A DNA stretch of 23,012 nucleotides from Pseudopelobacter sp964601865 (GTDB taxonomy: Bacteria > Desulfobacterota > Desulfuromonadia > Geobacterales > Pseudopelobacteraceae), in the NCBI GenBank assembly GCA_964601865.1, contig CAZRPI010000052.1, positions 1 through 23,012 of the forward strand, in the 5' to 3' direction. A model generated the notes under the pieces. The model did not search any database. It saw only the letters and a program-made list of their open reading frames with translations, and had not been told where the DNA came from. The position numbers and the translations under genes were made by a program. Of this stretch, positions 14,578-22,744 are shown piece after piece; the first letter of the stretch is position 1, and each line of letters begins with the position of its first letter.

Positions 14578-15510
14578 ATGAACGGTAACATGCTTTGCAA
14601 GATTTCTTTTGCCGCCTGCCTGGCATTGTGCGCCACTCCCTGGGTCGGCACTCCGACGGCATTGGTAATGGGGGTACTGTTCAGCCTTCTGTTCGGCAAT
14701 CCCTGGCCGGCGCATTCGGCGCGTTTCAGCAGGATAATTCTTCAGGTCTCCGTTGTCGGCCTCGGATTCGGACTCGGCCTCGGCGAAGTGATCCGCACCG
14801 GAAAAGACTCGATTCTGTATACCGTGGTCGGTATCGCCTGTACCCTTGCCCTGGGGTATGTGCTCGGCAGGCTGTTCGGGACCGGAAGGAACACGTCCCT
14901 GCTCATCTCCTTCGGCACCGCCATTTGCGGCGGCAGCGCCATTGCCGCCATGGCGCCGGTCCTGAAGGCGAAAAACGACGAGACTGCCGTTGCCCTGGCG
15001 ACCGTTTTCATCCTGAATTCCGTGGCGCTGCTTATGTTCCCGCTGATCGGGCATGCGCTCCATCTCGATCAGGGGGTGTTCGGGACCTGGGCGGGGCTGG
15101 CCATCCACGACACCAGCAGCGTCGTCGGCGCGGCATCTGCGTATGGACCCCGGGCGTTGGCCATAGGAACGACGGTGAAGCTCACGCGGGCCATCTGGAT
15201 TGCTCCGGTCGTCCTCGGGACGGCAATGATCAGTAAATCGGAGCGGAAAGCGAAAATCCCCCTGTTCATCATCGGCTTCATGGCCGCCGCCGCCATCAGG
15301 ACGGCACTGCCGGGGTACGGAACGGTCTGGGGCGGGTTGGCGGCTGTCGCCCGGCAGTGTCTGGTGGTAACTCTGTTTCTGGTGGGCGCCGGGTTGAGCC
15401 GGGAGGTGCTGAAGAACGTGGGGGTGCGTCCCCTGTTGCAGGGAATCACCCTGTGGCTGCTGGTAAGCTGTCTGACCCTCGTTGCCCTGATGGTTCTGGG
15501 TTTGGCGTAA
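14578..15510 (+). CDS. yeiH: YeiH-family (UPF0324) membrane protein, putative sulfate/sulfite exporter
   Basis: 310 residues, about ten hydrophobic helices, normal length for the family. Signatures include 'LQVSVVGLGFGLGLGEV' (about 57-73), 'SFGTAICGGSAIAAMAPVLKAK' (split core, about 111-132) and 'GTWAGLAIHDTSSVVGAA' (about 168-185). The family is annotated as putative sulfate exporters; direct transport data are limited. ATG 14578 was chosen because AGAGGA lies just upstream; an in-frame earlier ATG at 14491 would add 29 hydrophilic residues across the repeat and has no ribosome site. Divergent from the LysR gene that probably regulates it. Confidence 0.88.
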   Translation: MNGNMLCKISFAACLALCATPWVGTPTALVMGVLFSLLFGNPWPAHSARFSRIILQVSVVGLGFGLGLGEVIRTGKDSILYTVVGIACTLALGYVLGRLFGTGRNTSLLISFGTAICGGSAIAAMAPVLKAKNDETAVALATVFILNSVALLMFPLIGHALHLDQGVFGTWAGLAIHDTSSVVGAASAYGPRALAIGTTVKLTRAIWIAPVVLGTAMISKSERKAKIPLFIIGFMAAAAIRTALPGYGTVWGGLAAVARQCLVVTLFLVGAGLSREVLKNVGVRPLLQGITLWLLVSCLTLVALMVLGLA

Positions 15511-15529
15511 CCGCTGCAAAGGCGGACGA

Positions 15530-15688
15530 ATAGCTTTCAGGACCAGATCTTTGCAAAGCTGTGTTCCGGTTTCTGTTACTGATCTGGGCTAGATGGATCT
15601 TGTACTCACTGGCAAGCTCAGATAAGATCTTGAATTCCAGGGCTGCCTTGGCCTTGAATTCGGCGCTGTAACGGGTGCGGTGTTGCAT
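15530..15688 (-). pseudogene. Remnant of an IS3/IS911-type transposase OrfA
   Basis: On the minus strand a frame from ATG 15688 begins 'MQHRTRYSAEFKAKAALE' and continues 'LSELASEYKIHLAQISN'. This matches the N-terminal helix-turn-helix of IS3-family OrfA (usual pattern RYSAEFKAKVALEA..GEKTLAELA..Y.VHP.QI..WK). A few residues between ALE and LSEL are missing, the tryptophan after QISN is lost, and similarity fades within about 50 codons next to the yeiH stop. No OrfB and no terminal inverted repeats are seen, so it is an old, inactive fragment. Confidence 0.7.
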
Positions 15689-15732
15689 GGAACATCTTCT
15701 TTCAAAATTGATGACAAATTCCGGAACATGAC

Positions 15733-17600
15733 ATGGAACCTCTCCTTGACCTTGAAATTCTCTTCGGCTTGGCCATCCTGTCCGTAGTTCTGCTGCGCCG
15801 GCTGAACCTCCCCACAAGCCTTGGACTCATGATGGCGGGCGTGCTTGCCGGGCCGCATACTTTCGGACTGGTCAATAACACTCACCATGTTGAACAGCTT
15901 GCGGAAATCGGGGTCGTCCTTCTGCTGTTCACCATTGGCATCGAGTTCTCCCTGGCCGAACTGATGCGGATCCGCCAGATGGTTTTCCTGGGCGGCGGAC
16001 TTCAGGTTGCGTTGTGTATCGCCCTGATCACCCTCCTCGCGGTTGTGACCGGTTATTCATTTAACCAGGCTGTTTTTTTCGGTTTTCTGGTCGCGCTCTC
16101 TAGCACCGCCATAATCATGAAGCTGCTGGCCGACTCCGGTGAAGTTGACACTCCCCATGGCAGAACAACCCTGGGAATACTTATTTTCCAGGACTTGTGC
16201 GTCGTGCCGCTGATGCTTTTCATCCCCGTCCTCGGCGGGAGCCAGCAGGGAATGGCCGAGATTGCAGTGGTTGCGGTAAAAGCTCTTGCGGTGGTCATGG
16301 TTTCACACTACAGCGCACGTTACGCCATTCCATGGCTGCTCGGCATTGTTGTCAGGGCCCGCAGCCGTGAACTGTTTATCCTGACCATCATCTTCATTGG
16401 CTTCGGAACCGCCTGGTTGACCGCCAAGGCCGGTTTGTCGCTGGCGCTCGGAGCGTTTATCGCGGGTCTTGCAATTTCGGAATCGGAATACTGCCAGCAG
16501 GTTCTCGGCGATATCATGCCGTTCCGGGATGCCTTCATGAGCCTTTTCTTCCTTTCCATCGGCATGCTCCTCGACCCCGGGATCCTGCTACAATCGCCGG
16601 TACAGTTGACCGCCATTGTCCTGGTCATCGTTCTGGTCAAGTTTCTTGCGNNNNNNNNNNNNNNNNNNNNNNNNNNNNNNNNNNNNNNNNNNNNNNNNNN
16701 NNNNNNNNNNNNNNNNNNNNNNNNNNNNNNNNNNNNNNNNNNNNNNNNNNTCTTGCGCTCACATATCTGCCGTCATGGCTCACCCGCGGGAGGCAATCCA
16801 TTGTCGGCCGTGAATCCAGGAAACGGCTCCGCGGCCATGTCGTTATTGCGGGCTATGGACTTAATGGCCGCAATCTGGCGAAAGTCCTCAAGCATCTGTC
16901 AATTCCCCATGTGGTAATCGACACCAATCCATTTACTATCAGCAGAGAAAGGAAACGTGGGGAAAAGATACTGTTTGGCGACGCATCCCGGCCGGAAGTG
17001 CTGGAACATGCCATGATCGGGGAAGCCCGGGCCATTGTCGTTGCCATATCCGATGCCGCGGCAAGCAGGAGGATCGCAACCCAGGCGCGGAAAATGAACC
17101 CGTCCATCCACATAATCGTGCGAACGCGTTATGTTGTTGAAGTCGAACCACTTTTCCAGCTGGGAGTTAACGAGGTCATTCCCGAAGAGTTCGAGACATC
17201 GGTCGAGATTCTTGCAAGGGTTCTGCGAACCTTCCTCATCCCGCAGGACGAGATTGAACAGCATATTTTCGAAGTACGGCGGGATGGCTACGGCATGCTC
17301 CGAACCATGAGCCGCCGCCACAGCCATGCGGTCGGGATCGGCGGCTATCTTTCCGGGGCGGAACTCGCGACATTCAAGGTCCAGAGCGGGGCGCCGCTGG
17401 ATGGCACCTGCTTGCGGGAGGGGATCATCAGAGCATCTTCCGGGGCCACGGTCCTCGTCATAAAGCGAGTTGCTGAAATTGTTCCCAATCCCGATCCGGT
17501 CTGGGAGATTCAGGGCGATGACATCGTGCTCTTGCTTGGTTCTCCGGAACAACTTGCCGCGGCGCGCAGGCTGTTTTGCGCCAGGAAACGCGATTCATGA
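15733..17600 (+). CDS. Kef-type monovalent cation/proton antiporter with RCK domains (interrupted by gap)
   Basis: A CPA2-family transporter in two parts. Before the 100-N gap, 306 residues give the membrane domain start: 'LNLPTSLGLMMAGVLAGP', 'LAEIGVVLLLFTIGIEFS', 'ALSSTAIIMKLL', 'GILIFQDLCVVPLM', 'ALGAFIAGLAISES'. After it, in another frame, comes an RCK-N nucleotide-binding domain ('HVVIAGYGLNGRNLAKVLK' with GxGxxG-like G-Y-G-L-N-G, 'FGDASRPEVLE') and a TrkA-C/RCK-C domain to the TGA at 17598-17600. By comparison with KefC, roughly 65-75 residues (the last helices) are missing, so the gap is longer than drawn and the frame break is an assembly artefact. It probably exports K+ or Na+ under nucleotide control. 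Confidence 0.88.
16651..16750. other. Assembly gap (100 N) inside the antiporter gene
   Basis: Exactly 100 Ns, a conventional placeholder length. The flanks end and begin with the same 7 bases, TCTTGCG, and the reading frame differs across the gap as drawn. Confidence 1.
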
Positions 17601-17763
17601 CCCATGTTAGGCCTGTCCCATTCATCGGCGCCGGGACCATTTACGTACTCACCCGTCCGGCGGTTATTCTCCCCCGGCTTGATAAATCCTCCTTCAGGGC
17701 TATGTTTTATTCTACGTTGTTCAGGCGGATCGCCGCTTCACACAAACGAACGGGCGCAATGCC

Positions 17764-17778
17764 GTTGGCCCGGCCAAC
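17764..17778. promoter_or_regulatory. Perfect palindrome GTTGGCC-C-GGCCAAC beside the CBS gene ribosome site
   Basis: A 7-1-7 perfect dyad ends one base before the AAGGAGGAG ribosome site (about 17780-17788) of the CBS gene. It could be a dimeric-protein operator or, as a 5-bp hairpin with a 5-base loop, a translation-modulating leader structure. Confidence 0.5.
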
Positions 17779-17793
17779 AAAGGAGGAGAACCT

Positions 17794-18258
17794 ATGAAGA
17801 TCAGAGAGATCATGTCCGGGGATGTGCGTACGACAACGCCTCGGACGACACTGAAGGAGTGTCTTGAGGTCCTCGCGAAGCTGCGGTTGAACGGGTTTGT
17901 TGTCATGGATGGGGACAGGATTGCCGGGATGATTACGAAGGCCGACATCTTCAGGGCCATTCTTCCGAGCCAGGCCGAGATCGCCCAGGAAGAGGAATAC
18001 ATGAAGGACCCGGAGTACATAGAAGAGCGCGTCTACAAAGCATTTGAGCGGAGCGTCGGCGAAGTGATGGGAGCTCCGGTGATTACCCTGGCCGCCGACA
18101 TGCCGATCGTGAAAGCCGGCATGACGATGATCATGAAGAAAATCAAGCAGGTGCCGGTGATGGAAGGGGGCAGGCTGGCGGGTATAGTTACCATGAGCGA
18201 CATTGTCGGCGCCCTCCTGAAGAAGTCCGATGAGATGCAGGCGGAACTGCACGATTGA
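17794..18258 (+). CDS. Two-CBS-domain protein
   Basis: 154 residues, almost entirely a CBS pair. CBS1 is about 1-55 ('MKIREIMSGDVRTTTPRTTLKECL', 'GFVVMDGDRIAGMITKADI') and CBS2 about 88-145 ('VGEVMGAPVITLAADMPI', 'VPVMEGGRLAGIVTMSDIV'), with a charged linker between them. CBS pairs bind adenine nucleotides or other adenosyl ligands and act as energy or ion-state sensors. It lies 193 bp downstream of the Kef antiporter on the same strand and next to a ClC gene, so a role in ion transport control is plausible but unproven. The start at 17794 follows a strong AAGGAGGAG. Confidence 0.92.
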   Translation: MKIREIMSGDVRTTTPRTTLKECLEVLAKLRLNGFVVMDGDRIAGMITKADIFRAILPSQAEIAQEEEYMKDPEYIEERVYKAFERSVGEVMGAPVITLAADMPIVKAGMTMIMKKIKQVPVMEGGRLAGIVTMSDIVGALLKKSDEMQAELHD

Positions 18259-18386
18259 GAACTTATGCGGAATAATTCGAAATGTGGTGATATGGCATGA
18301 CCCGATCCCGACATTCCAAAAACTTCGTGATCAAAAACGGATTTTTACGGATTGTCGTTGCCGGGGAAAGTTTCCTGCCTCCGTCC

Positions 18387-18411
18387 CCCTCACGGGAAAA
18401 GCCCGGGAGGG
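18387..18411. terminator. Hairpin between convergent CBS and ClC genes
   Basis: CCCTC-a-CGGG pairs with CCCG-g-GAGGG (nine pairs, one mismatch) around a short A-rich loop, located between the 3' ends of the two convergent genes. It is placed like a bidirectional terminator, but neither side has a strong U-tract. Confidence 0.45.
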
Positions 18412-18445
18412 AGCATTCACCTGTGCCCGCGGAGCCTTCTGATTT

Positions 18446-19493
18446 TTACGATCTGACGTCGGAGAAAAAGCCCTCTCCGGCCGAGACGTATTTCCCGNNN
18501 NNNNNNNNNNNNNNNNNNNNNNNNNNNNNNNNNNNNNNNNNNNNNNNNNNNNNNNNNNNNNNNNNNNNNNNNNNNNNNNNNNNNNNNNNNNNNNNNNCCG
18601 TGCGGGTCGGGGGATCTGACGCCCAGCCCCAGGTAGTCCCGGCTGCCGATCAGCCAGGTGAGGCCGATGATCAGCGTGCCTCCCACCACGGGACGAAGCC
18701 ATGGTCGGGAAATTGACCGCCTGAAAATTTTGCCCATGGCGTGGATCATTTCGGCGAACAGCACGCTGGCCAGGCCGAACAGGACCGAGGCCAGAATGAC
18801 CTTGAACGTCAGAATCCCGACAAATTCAGGCGCCACGGTCGCAATGGCGCAGTTCTCATAGCGGATTCCCAGGGCCAGGCAGGTCCTGTCGCCGATGATG
18901 GCGGCCATGAGACAGGGGATCAGGGCGTCGTAGCTCATGCGTCCGATGGCAAGAACTTCCATGGAGAATATGGCGCCGGTGAGGGGGGTGCCGAAAACCG
19001 CCCCGAAACCGGCAGCAATCCCGGCCATGAGAAGAATGCGCAGATCGGCGGCCTTTTTCAGGCGGAACCAGCGGCCGATGGAGGAGGCGACGCTGCCGCC
19101 CATCTGCACTGCCGTTCCCTCGCGGCCCACCGAACCTCCGAACAGGATGGTGATGATGGTGGATATTACGATCAGTGGCGCCATGCGGCGCGGCACCACG
19201 ATACCGCTGTCGCCGTCTTCATAGCCGTGAATGGCGTCCATCAGCAGGTTGTTGCCGCCTTCGGCGCCGTGCCCCAGACGGCTGTAGATCAGGCTGATAA
19301 ACGTGCCTGCCAGGGGAAGCAGAAACAGCAGCCAGGGAGTGTCAAAATTCAGTTGGGTGGCCCGGTCGAGCAGCCACAGAAACAGGGCGCAGGCCGTGCC
19401 GATGACAATCGACACCGGCGCGACGATACAGGTCCATTTGAACAGATATGCGCCCAGCATGATGTGTTCACGCGGGCTCCATCGAAACGGCAT
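18446..19493 (-). CDS. ClC-type anion channel/antiporter (3' part interrupted by gap)
   Basis: About 299 residues are readable before the gap. Helices match the ClC fold. Signature regions are 'GGNNLLMDAIHGY' (about 79-91, in place of canonical GSGIP), 'GGSVGREGTAVQMGGS' (about 119-134, containing the gating-glutamate position of GxEGP), 'GIAAGFGAVFGTPLTGAIFSME' (about 153-174) and 'YLGLGV' near 289. The GREGT and GNNL variants differ from standard Cl-/H+ ClCs and recall the subfamily that includes fluoride exporters; specificity is not proven. After the gap one frame reads 'GKYVSAGEGFFSDVRS' and stops at 18446-18448, which I take as the C-terminus. By family comparison over 100 residues are missing. 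The ATG at 19493 has GGAG upstream. Possibly co-transcribed with the TolA-like gene 81 bp upstream. Confidence 0.88.
18498..18597. other. Assembly gap (100 N) inside the ClC gene
   Basis: Exactly 100 Ns. The drawn length breaks the ClC reading frame, and the missing protein segment is longer than 33 residues by family comparison. Confidence 1.
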
Positions 19494-19574
19494 GGTTTTT
19501 CTCCAGGTCAGACTGGAAATGCCACAGGTGTTATGTATGCAACAATGATTTGGTTTCAGTCGGTTATATTCCGG

Positions 19575-20492
19575 TCAACGTCTGAGGCTTTCAATTGCCC
19601 GCGGCTTGAAGATGAAACCGTTTTCAAAAATTTTATGGTCGGGTGGCGGGTACAGGTTTTCACTTACTATGTCGATGGCGCGTTGCACGGAAAGTTCAAA
19701 AATGCGGTCGCCGCTACTCCGTTCGACCTTCTGGCGGATTATCCGGCCATTGACGTCAATGGTCAACCGCACAACCACAACCGGATTTGCCGTTGAGTAG
19801 CTGCTGCTCTTCAGTGCGTCTTCCAGCCGTGATTTGATGTAATCCTCATAGCTGCTGCCCGCTTCGGTCCCTGTTCCACCAGGCATGCCGTACCTGCCGC
19901 TGCCGTACCCTCCGCCACCTGCCCTGCCGCTACCCGTTCCTCCCGTCATGCCGTATCTTCCACCGCCACTACCTGCTCCTCCCAACATACCATGTCTTCC
20001 ATCGCCAGTAGCGGCAATCCTCCGGCGCAGGCGCTCTATGGTGGCTTCCTCCTGCCGGGCTTCGGCTTTGCCCTTCAACCTGGCAATTTTCTTTGCAAAA
20101 GCAGCAGACTCAGCAGTTGTGGCGGCGCTTTCCCGTAACTTCGTCGGTGAACGCCGTCCATCATGAGCCTCTGTTTTCGTTCGGGTCGGATACTGTTGCT
20201 CGCGTGGTTCCCGTTGCGTAGGAACGGGCATGGTCATGCTCTTTTCCGCTGCCGGGGAAGACGGCGCCTCACCGCCGTTTCCCCCTCCCCGGCTTGGGAT
20301 GCCGGCGCGGGGAGAGGCGACGGGGAGATTGACGACATCGACGTAGTAGGTTTCCTGTACGGGTATTTTCGCGGAGAACAGTGCTTCGGGCCGGGTCAGC
20401 AGCAGATAAGCAACTGCCAGGTGAATGGCTGCCGAAATGATCAGATCGACGCTAAAAGCGCCATCGAATTTGTCATGCCTGAGAGTCATCAT
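19575..20492 (-). CDS. TolA/TonB-like energy-transducing protein
   Basis: 305 residues from the chosen start. One N-terminal membrane anchor (about 14-32, 'LIISAAIHLAVAYLLL') is followed by a Pro/charged periplasmic linker, a short coiled-coil (about 120-165) and a Gly-rich stretch with three copies of GR[HY]GM-x-GG-x-G (about 166-206). The C-terminal 90 or so residues are a TonB/TolA-C-type domain ('VVVRLTIDVNGRIIRQKVERSS', 'YPPP'). It would link an inner-membrane motor (TolQR or ExbBD) to the outer membrane. It lies downstream of pal and a TPR gene on the same strand, favouring a Tol-Pal role. Starts at 20492 and 20489 are both possible; a longer start at 20558 adds 22 residues without a ribosome site. 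Confidence 0.8.
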   Translation of the reverse strand: MMTLRHDKFDGAFSVDLIISAAIHLAVAYLLLTRPEALFSAKIPVQETYYVDVVNLPVASPRAGIPSRGGGNGGEAPSSPAAEKSMTMPVPTQREPREQQYPTRTKTEAHDGRRSPTKLRESAATTAESAAFAKKIARLKGKAEARQEEATIERLRRRIAATGDGRHGMLGGAGSGGGRYGMTGGTGSGRAGGGGYGSGRYGMPGGTGTEAGSSYEDYIKSRLEDALKSSSYSTANPVVVVRLTIDVNGRIIRQKVERSSGDRIFELSVQRAIDIVSENLYPPPDHKIFENGFIFKPRAIESLRR

Positions 20493-20580
20493 TTCCCGGC
20501 CTGCTCCGTTACCATGCAGAGGCGCCCGATGCCAAGGTCCTTGATGTCTGGCCACCATTAAAGGGGTGCACCATCGCTTG

Positions 20581-20614
20581 AGTGGAGAGTCAATCCAACG
20601 GAATTGACCTCACT
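20581..20614. repeat. Stem-loop in the TPR-TolA gap
   Basis: AGTG-g-AG-a-GTCAAT pairs with ATTGAC-CT-CACT (12 pairs, two single-base bulges) around an 8-base loop. It lies between the TPR stop and the TolA-like start, with no T-tract. It may tune expression of the downstream gene. Confidence 0.5.
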
Positions 20615-20717
20615 ATGGTGAATTTTACATTGACAAATTATGGATGCCGCCGATGCCTGCTACAGTTTTTGAGCATCGTGCTGATTAGTATTATACCCGT
20701 TTGGCCACATCCTGAAA

Positions 20718-22595
20718 TCAATGACCGGATTTTTTCCTGGAGCGTTTCCTGATTGTTCTCGATTTTCCCGTTTTTTTGACGATGCGCGAAGTTTGCGAGT
20801 TTTTGGCATCCACCTCGTTCTTATCGTTGCTCAGGCTCTCCATCAATTCACCAAGGACCGTGGCGTCGGAAACTGCTGCTCTGGCTGCTTCCAGGATGCT
20901 CTTCGCTTTTTCCGTCTCACCGGTCTTTATGTACAGCCTGCCCAAGGCCTTCATAGCTTTCACATGGTTGTTTTTGAGCGCAATAGTTTGATGGTACTGT
21001 GAAATGGCGTAAGGGTAGTCTTTCATGAATTCGTACATGACGCCAAGTTTGTAATGACTGTTCGGGTCGTTAGGATATACCTCAACCCCCTGTTTCATAA
21101 GCGCCAGCAGATCGTCATACTTTTTCTGTTTCACAAGCAGGGATGTTAGTGCCTTGCGAACATCCTTGTCGTCATTTTTCAGCCTGAGAACCTCTTGATA
21201 CTGTATCCCGGCTTCGGCAAATTCCCCCCTTCTGGCATGCAATACACCTAATTCCTTATGCGTTTCCGGGTTTGCCGGCGCCAGCTTGATGGCCGTTTGG
21301 TACTCCCTGATCGCCTCCGTGTAATCCCTGCTTTTTACATAGAGCCGTGCCAGTTTGAAATGGAGTAGGGGGTTGTCGGCGCGTTGTTTTATCAGTTCCC
21401 GGTATTCGGCAATGGCTTTGGCGGAATTGCCCCGCAAAGTGTAGATATCGGCCAGACGCCGGCGGGCATCGCCGTTTTCGGGGTTGATGTTCAGTGAATT
21501 GCGGTACTCGGTTTCTGCCTCATCCAGAAGTCCACCACGTTCGTAGAGAATTCCCAAGGTATAGTGAAGGGATGGGTTTTTCGGGTCTAGGGTGAGCGCC
21601 TGACGGAAGGATTTTATTGCTTCATCGTCACGACCGGCAGCCATCTGGGCGTCTCCCGATTTTTCCAGGATATCCGGTCTGTTTGGTTGATTTTTCAGGA
21701 TATTGCCGTAAATTTCAATGGCCCTGTCGTAGTTGCGCGCAAGATACTGCTGATCCCCCTGTTGAACGAGTTTCTCGATGCCGGGGTCAGGCATGGGTAG
21801 CCCGGCCAGCGACAATTCCCTGTCAGCCCTGGGACTATCGCCCGTCTGCCGGTAGAGCACAGCCAGCCGTTTGTGGATTTCGCCGTTTTTCGGGTTGGCG
21901 AGCGCGGCGGTGGAAAGTTCCCGGATGGCGTTGTCCGGGTTGCCGCTTTTGTCGTAAGCATCGGCCAATCCGAGACGGGCATGCTCGTTGGATGGCTCTC
22001 TATCGAGAACCCTGTTATATTCTTCGATAGCGTCATCAAATTGTCCCTGAATTGCATAGGCATCGGCCAGTAATGCGTGTACGACCGGATCATCGGGATT
22101 TCCCTTCAGCGCCTCCGTGGCATGGTAAAGAAGCAGGGCATCTTTGCCTTTGCCCAGAAGTATTGCCAGGCCACGATGATATCGAGGATCCGGTTTTCCC
22201 GCCAGAGCCCTTGACAACTCGGATGCTGCTTCATTATCCGATCCCCGTTTCAGCAGCAGCAAACCCAGGTTGCCGTGGGCCTGGTTGAGGGATGGGTCGT
22301 CCTCTACGGCCTGATGGTATTCGTCCATTGCCTGTTCAGGATCATTGCTTCGTTCAAAGCGGAGCCCCTTCACAAAGTGTCCTGCTGCGCCGTCGGGACA
22401 TTTGTCGAGGATCTGCTGCTCCAGCTTGTCTGTGAGTCCATCCGGAGAATCGGAAATAGCCCTGGAAGCTTTAGAGCAGGGGTCGGATATGCCCCAACTG
22501 AAGCCGCACAGAGTCATTGCGCAGATCAAAAGCGGAACCAGTTGATATACGGTCCCGTATTTTGGCGGACGCAGTTTCAGTCCGGTGTTAGTCAT
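20718..22595 (-). CDS. Exported tetratricopeptide-repeat protein (about 15 TPRs)
   Basis: 625 residues. A hydrophobic segment (about 17-35, 'QLVPLLICAMTLCGFSWG') is a signal peptide or anchor. From about residue 70 to 590 there are roughly 15 consecutive 34-residue TPRs, several near-consensus (e.g. 'HYTLGILYERGGLLDEAETEY', split by its neighbours). The end is a strongly basic tail rich in Lys/Arg (about 605-625). Such proteins scaffold periplasmic or envelope complexes. The gene is between pal and the TolA-like gene, so it may assist the Tol-Pal system or a neighbouring secretion machine. ATG 22595 was chosen because GGGAGAG lies about 8 bases upstream; a TTG at 22619 would add eight residues. 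Confidence 0.85.
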   Translation of the reverse strand: MTNTGLKLRPPKYGTVYQLVPLLICAMTLCGFSWGISDPCSKASRAISDSPDGLTDKLEQQILDKCPDGAAGHFVKGLRFERSNDPEQAMDEYHQAVEDDPSLNQAHGNLGLLLLKRGSDNEAASELSRALAGKPDPRYHRGLAILLGKGKDALLLYHATEALKGNPDDPVVHALLADAYAIQGQFDDAIEEYNRVLDREPSNEHARLGLADAYDKSGNPDNAIRELSTAALANPKNGEIHKRLAVLYRQTGDSPRADRELSLAGLPMPDPGIEKLVQQGDQQYLARNYDRAIEIYGNILKNQPNRPDILEKSGDAQMAAGRDDEAIKSFRQALTLDPKNPSLHYTLGILYERGGLLDEAETEYRNSLNINPENGDARRRLADIYTLRGNSAKAIAEYRELIKQRADNPLLHFKLARLYVKSRDYTEAIREYQTAIKLAPANPETHKELGVLHARRGEFAEAGIQYQEVLRLKNDDKDVRKALTSLLVKQKKYDDLLALMKQGVEVYPNDPNSHYKLGVMYEFMKDYPYAISQYHQTIALKNNHVKAMKALGRLYIKTGETEKAKSILEAARAAVSDATVLGELMESLSNDKNEVDAKNSQTSRIVKKTGKSRTIRKRSRKKSGH

Positions 22596-22693
22596 GAATG
22601 AGCTCTCCCTGTTTCGCAACGCTGGTGTTTTTCCTTATGTAGTTTGAATGTTTGAATCTGGAAATGGTTGACAAACATGGAATAATGGAGTAG

Positions 22694-22731
22694 GCCCCTC
22701 CGCCATATGACGTTCCACATGGGAGAGGGGC
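22694..22731 (-). terminator. Hairpin between pal and the TPR gene
   Basis: GCCCCTC pairs with GAGGGGC (7 perfect pairs), with an inner CCAT/ATGG, 14 bases past the pal stop. A strong U-tract is absent, so it may be a leaky terminator or processing stem that lowers TPR expression relative to pal. Confidence 0.5.
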
Positions 22732-22744
22732 TTGGAGGGATGGA

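Noticed and set aside
16751..17600. A separate stand-alone TrkA-like gene starting at 16911
   Set aside because: The frame is open back to the gap and reads LTYLPSWLTRGR..GHVVIAGYG, so the RCK domains belong to the antiporter.
19494..19574. Fluoride riboswitch before the ClC gene
   Set aside because: The 81-bp leader lacks the conserved crcB-motif sequence blocks.
19885..20010. Tandem DNA repeat or CRISPR-like array
   Set aside because: The periodicity comes from Gly-rich coding repeats (GRYGM) of the TolA-like protein; there are no regular spacers.
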